DNA of 64,000 nt, taken from positions 1-64,000 of the forward strand of contig CAOKHZ010000020.1 of NCBI GenBank assembly GCA_948468385.1, given 5' to 3'. A model generated the notes under the pieces. It made no database searches, was not told where the DNA came from, and saw only the letters and a list, made by a program, of their open reading frames with translations. This DNA is from an uncultured Faecalicatena sp. (lineage in GTDB: Bacteria; Bacillota; Clostridia; Lachnospirales; Lachnospiraceae). Position 1 is the stretch's first letter. Each line of letters starts with the position of its first letter. Made by a program: the position numbers and the translations under genes. Positions 61,713 through 64,000 of the stretch are shown in pieces.

Positions 61713-64000
61713 ATGAACAAAAATCATGCCATTTTTTCCACGTCTTTCTGGATGGAACCAGTACAAGTTCCCGAAAAGCCGGACATTTCCGATTCGTATT
61801 TCGAACCTTACGTGATGGATGATGACGACCGATTCTACCAGGATTTGCGCCCCGCGCAATTCGTCTGCTGCCCGCTCACCGTCAGCAAACCAGTCAAAAA
61901 GGCCGTACTTTATGCGACCGCCCATGGCATTTACACGCTTTACCTAAACGGGCAACGCATCGGCAACCAAGAATTCGCTCCCGAATTCAGCCCTTATCAG
62001 AAATGCCTGATGTATCAGTCCTATGATATCACCCCGCTCCTTAAAATAAGCAATCCTGCAAATGCAGCCCCTAGCCTTCTCACAATGGTTGTCGCTGGCG
62101 GTTGGTGGTGCGGCCATGTCGGCCTAAGCGGTGACAATTGCCAATACGGCGACCGATTGGCAATCTTGTTGGAGTGCCATATCGAGTACGAAGACGGTGA
62201 TTTTGAAATCAAGGATTTCTCCGAGGCTAAGTCAAGCCCCTCGCACATCCGTTATGCCGACCTGTCCGTCGGGGAATACTATGACGCGTCGGCCGCTCCC
62301 GATTGGAGGCGCGACGGCTTGGATCGCAATGACGCACGAAGCGGCGACAGCTTTGGTGACGACAACGCGCGAAACGATGCCGGCACACACTGGTTGCCGC
62401 TCAAAAAAATCGACTTGCCCATGGACAACCTCGTGCCGCAAATAGGCGACGGCGTGCAAATCATCAAACGGCTGACGCCGCACGCCCTCACGCAAATGCC
62501 CGATGGTTCCTGGATATTGGACGTGGGGCAAAACATTGCCGGTTATCTGGAAATCTCCCTTGATGCAAAAGCCGGATGCAAAATCACTCTGGAGCACACG
62601 GAAATGCTGGATGAAAAAGGAGAATTCTTACGCTGCATCAAAGGCCGCCACAAGGAACAGCGGGACGTTTACATTACTTGTGACGGACAGCAAAGCTGGC
62701 ATCCCTCCTTTACCTACCACGGTTTCCGTTATGTGAAAATCACTGGCTGGCCCGGCGTTCCTTCCCTAAGTCAATTTCATGCCTGCGTACTTTCCACTCC
62801 TCTTAGGCGCACCGGATTTTTCGAGTGCAGTGACGCACGGCTCAACAAATTACATGAAAATATCTGGTGGAGCCAGCTCGCCAACACGATTTCCATTCCC
62901 ACCGACTGCCCGCAACGCGAAAAGGCGGGATGGACCGGCGATGCCATGATTTATTCGGAAACCATGTGCCTGCTTTCCGATGCCGAAGCATTCCTGCGCC
63001 GCTGGCTTTCCTACTGCCGCGCCGAACAGCGCCCCGACGGAAGCGTTCCCATGGTCGTGCCATACTTAAGACAATATGAAAAATTTGCCGCCAATGTCGG
63101 CTCGCACACGTCTGCCGGTTGGGGAGACGCCATCGTCATCATTCCGTGGAACCTCTATTTTCACAGTGGAAATGTGGAAATCTTAGAAGAAAACTATGCC
63201 GCCATGAAAGCCTGGGCATCTTATGCCGAATCACACGCAAGAAATGGCCTGCCTGCCAATTTTTCCGAAATGGATTCCGAACGCCAGAAGCGTCAAACAT
63301 ATCTCTGGAACACGGATTTCTGCTTTGGCGACTGGCTGTTACCTAGCGTCATGAAGCAGCCCGGTGCCGTCCCGATGGACAGTGCCGCTAAAACGGCGGA
63401 ATTGATGGCATCCGCCTACTATGCAAACACCATTTGGTTAATGGAAAAGGTCGCGAGCGTATTGAAAGAGCAAGAGGATGCCGCCTATTATCATGACCTG
63501 CACGAAAAAATCCGTGCGGCTTTCATGGCGGAATACGTCCGTCCCGACGGCACTTTAACCCACGAATTCCAAGGAGCCTATGTCGTCAGCCTCAAATTTC
63601 ACTTAGTGCCTCTCAAATTGAGAGCCCAAGCGGCCAGACGACTTTGCGAACTCATCGCGCAAAATGACGATTGCCTGGACACCGGCTTTTTAAGCGTCCA
63701 CCTGCTGCTCGACGTACTCGCTGAAACCGGTCATGCCAATGTCGCCTACAAACTGCTGTTTCAAACAAAATGTCCCGGGTGGCTCTACATGATAGAACAC
63801 GGCGCGACCACGATATGGGAAACGTGGGACTGCATAGGGTCTGACGGAAGCATCGGCGCATATTCGTACAATCATTACGCCTTTGGCTGTGTCGGAAAAT
63901 GGTTCTATACAAGGCTTGCGGGAATTGTCGCCCAAGCCCCGGGCTACCGAAAAGTGCGAATCCGCCCCGGCCATGACAGCGGCCTGACTCATGTCCGCGC
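61713..64000 (+). CDS. GH78 alpha-L-rhamnosidase (cut by the window end)
   Basis: At least 762 residues; the 3' end lies beyond the window. N-terminal sandwich (HGIYTLYLNGQRIGNQEFAP...VVAGGWWCGHVG), then DVGQNIAGYLEISL, and the (alpha/alpha)6 barrel motif SIPTDCPQREKAGWTGDAMI, the GH78 acid signature; MIEHGATTIWETWD is also typical. A charged insertion (RRDGLDRNDARSGDSFGDDN) interrupts the N-terminal region. AAAGGAG precedes ATG 61713. It removes terminal rhamnose from pectic or flavonoid glycosides. No signal peptide. Confidence 0.92.
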   Translation, partial: MNKNHAIFSTSFWMEPVQVPEKPDISDSYFEPYVMDDDDRFYQDLRPAQFVCCPLTVSKPVKKAVLYATAHGIYTLYLNGQRIGNQEFAPEFSPYQKCLMYQSYDITPLLKISNPANAAPSLLTMVVAGGWWCGHVGLSGDNCQYGDRLAILLECHIEYEDGDFEIKDFSEAKSSPSHIRYADLSVGEYYDASAAPDWRRDGLDRNDARSGDSFGDDNARNDAGTHWLPLKKIDLPMDNLVPQIGDGVQIIKRLTPHALTQMPDGSWILDVGQNIAGYLEISLDAKAGCKITLEHTEMLDEKGEFLRCIKGRHKEQRDVYITCDGQQSWHPSFTYHGFRYVKITGWPGVPSLSQFHACVLSTPLRRTGFFECSDARLNKLHENIWWSQLANTISIPTDCPQREKAGWTGDAMIYSETMCLLSDAEAFLRRWLSYCRAEQRPDGSVPMVVPYLRQYEKFAANVGSHTSAGWGDAIVIIPWNLYFHSGNVEILEENYAAMKAWASYAESHARNGLPANFSEMDSERQKRQTYLWNTDFCFGDWLLPSVMKQPGAVPMDSAAKTAELMASAYYANTIWLMEKVASVLKEQEDAAYYHDLHEKIRAAFMAEYVRPDGTLTHEFQGAYVVSLKFHLVPLKLRAQAARRLCELIAQNDDCLDTGFLSVHLLLDVLAETGHANVAYKLLFQTKCPGWLYMIEHGATTIWETWDCIGSDGSIGAYSYNHYAFGCVGKWFYTRLAGIVAQAPGYRKVRIRPGHDSGLTHVR

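Overview
The window reads as a chromosomal segment of a Lachnospiraceae-type gut Clostridium (Bacillota). This rests on strong GGAGG ribosome sites, short 4-base (ATGA) gene overlaps, several DUF1848/DUF3791/DUF3990/AAA-ATPase-like genes, heterodimeric ABC exporters, GPH sugar symporters, many AraC and YesM/YesN regulators, and a tmRNA whose tag reads ANDNFELAAA. The genus cannot be fixed from the sequence alone. No rRNA, tRNA, CRISPR array, complete insertion sequence or phage block was seen.

Layout. (1) 0.1-6.3 kb: minus-strand accessory genes: a DUF1848 protein, three GNAT acetyltransferases, a DUF3791-DUF3990-DUF3791 cassette that looks like a toxin-antitoxin module, a YdeI-like protein, a nitrilase-family amidohydrolase, and an alpha/beta hydrolase that has lost its N-terminus. 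(2) 6.5-11.6 kb: a lantibiotic-immunity-like ABC transporter (ATPase, two permeases, small membrane protein) divergent from its two-component system. (3) 11.6-32.9 kb: a plant-polysaccharide locus, all on the minus strand: AraC regulator, GPH symporter, a large serine-esterase-like protein with a C-terminal beta domain, two GH43 enzymes, a GH78-like rhamnosidase, an esterase, a GH1 beta-glucosidase, a sugar ABC importer (two permeases plus lipoprotein) and a YesM/YesN two-component system. Two promoters here carry the same 21-bp-spaced direct-repeat operator, linking the two-component system to its own genes and to the esterase-GH43-GH78-GH43 operon. (4) 33.0-37.4 kb: a JAMM-like protein with a 62-residue partner, a TetR-ABC exporter operon with a clear promoter and operator, and a truncated DUF3990 gene. 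(5) 37.4-43.9 kb: an AraC regulator divergent from an alpha-galactoside system (binding protein, two permeases, GH36 alpha-galactosidase). (6) 44.2-49.9 kb: an operon of FGGY kinase (probably ribulokinase), AraD and a GH2 beta-galactosidase. Three hairpins with a shared core and covarying stems lie between kinase and araD. (7) 50.0-55.4 kb: a decayed BrnT/BrnA toxin-antitoxin pair, ssrA with promoter and terminator, an internally deleted flavin oxidoreductase, a carboxylesterase with its AraC regulator, and a fragment of an AAA-ATPase-like gene. (8) 55.5-60.3 kb: a heterodimeric ABC exporter under a MarR repressor with a promoter and two palindromic operators. (9) 60.7-61.6 kb: a nest of fused gene fragments. 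(10) 61.7 kb to the window end: a GH78 alpha-L-rhamnosidase cut by the window edge.

Together the metabolic genes form a plant-cell-wall glycan programme: de-esterification, release of xylose, arabinose, rhamnose, glucose and galactose units, import, and entry of pentoses via AraB/AraD. Three themes stand out. Decayed multicopy genes are common, especially AAA-ATPase-like/PD-(D/E)XK fragments in both orientations. Intergenic spaces hold long, branched inverted repeats that do not look like plain terminators. Several otherwise conserved proteins carry short low-complexity, sometimes tandemly repeated, insertions or tails.
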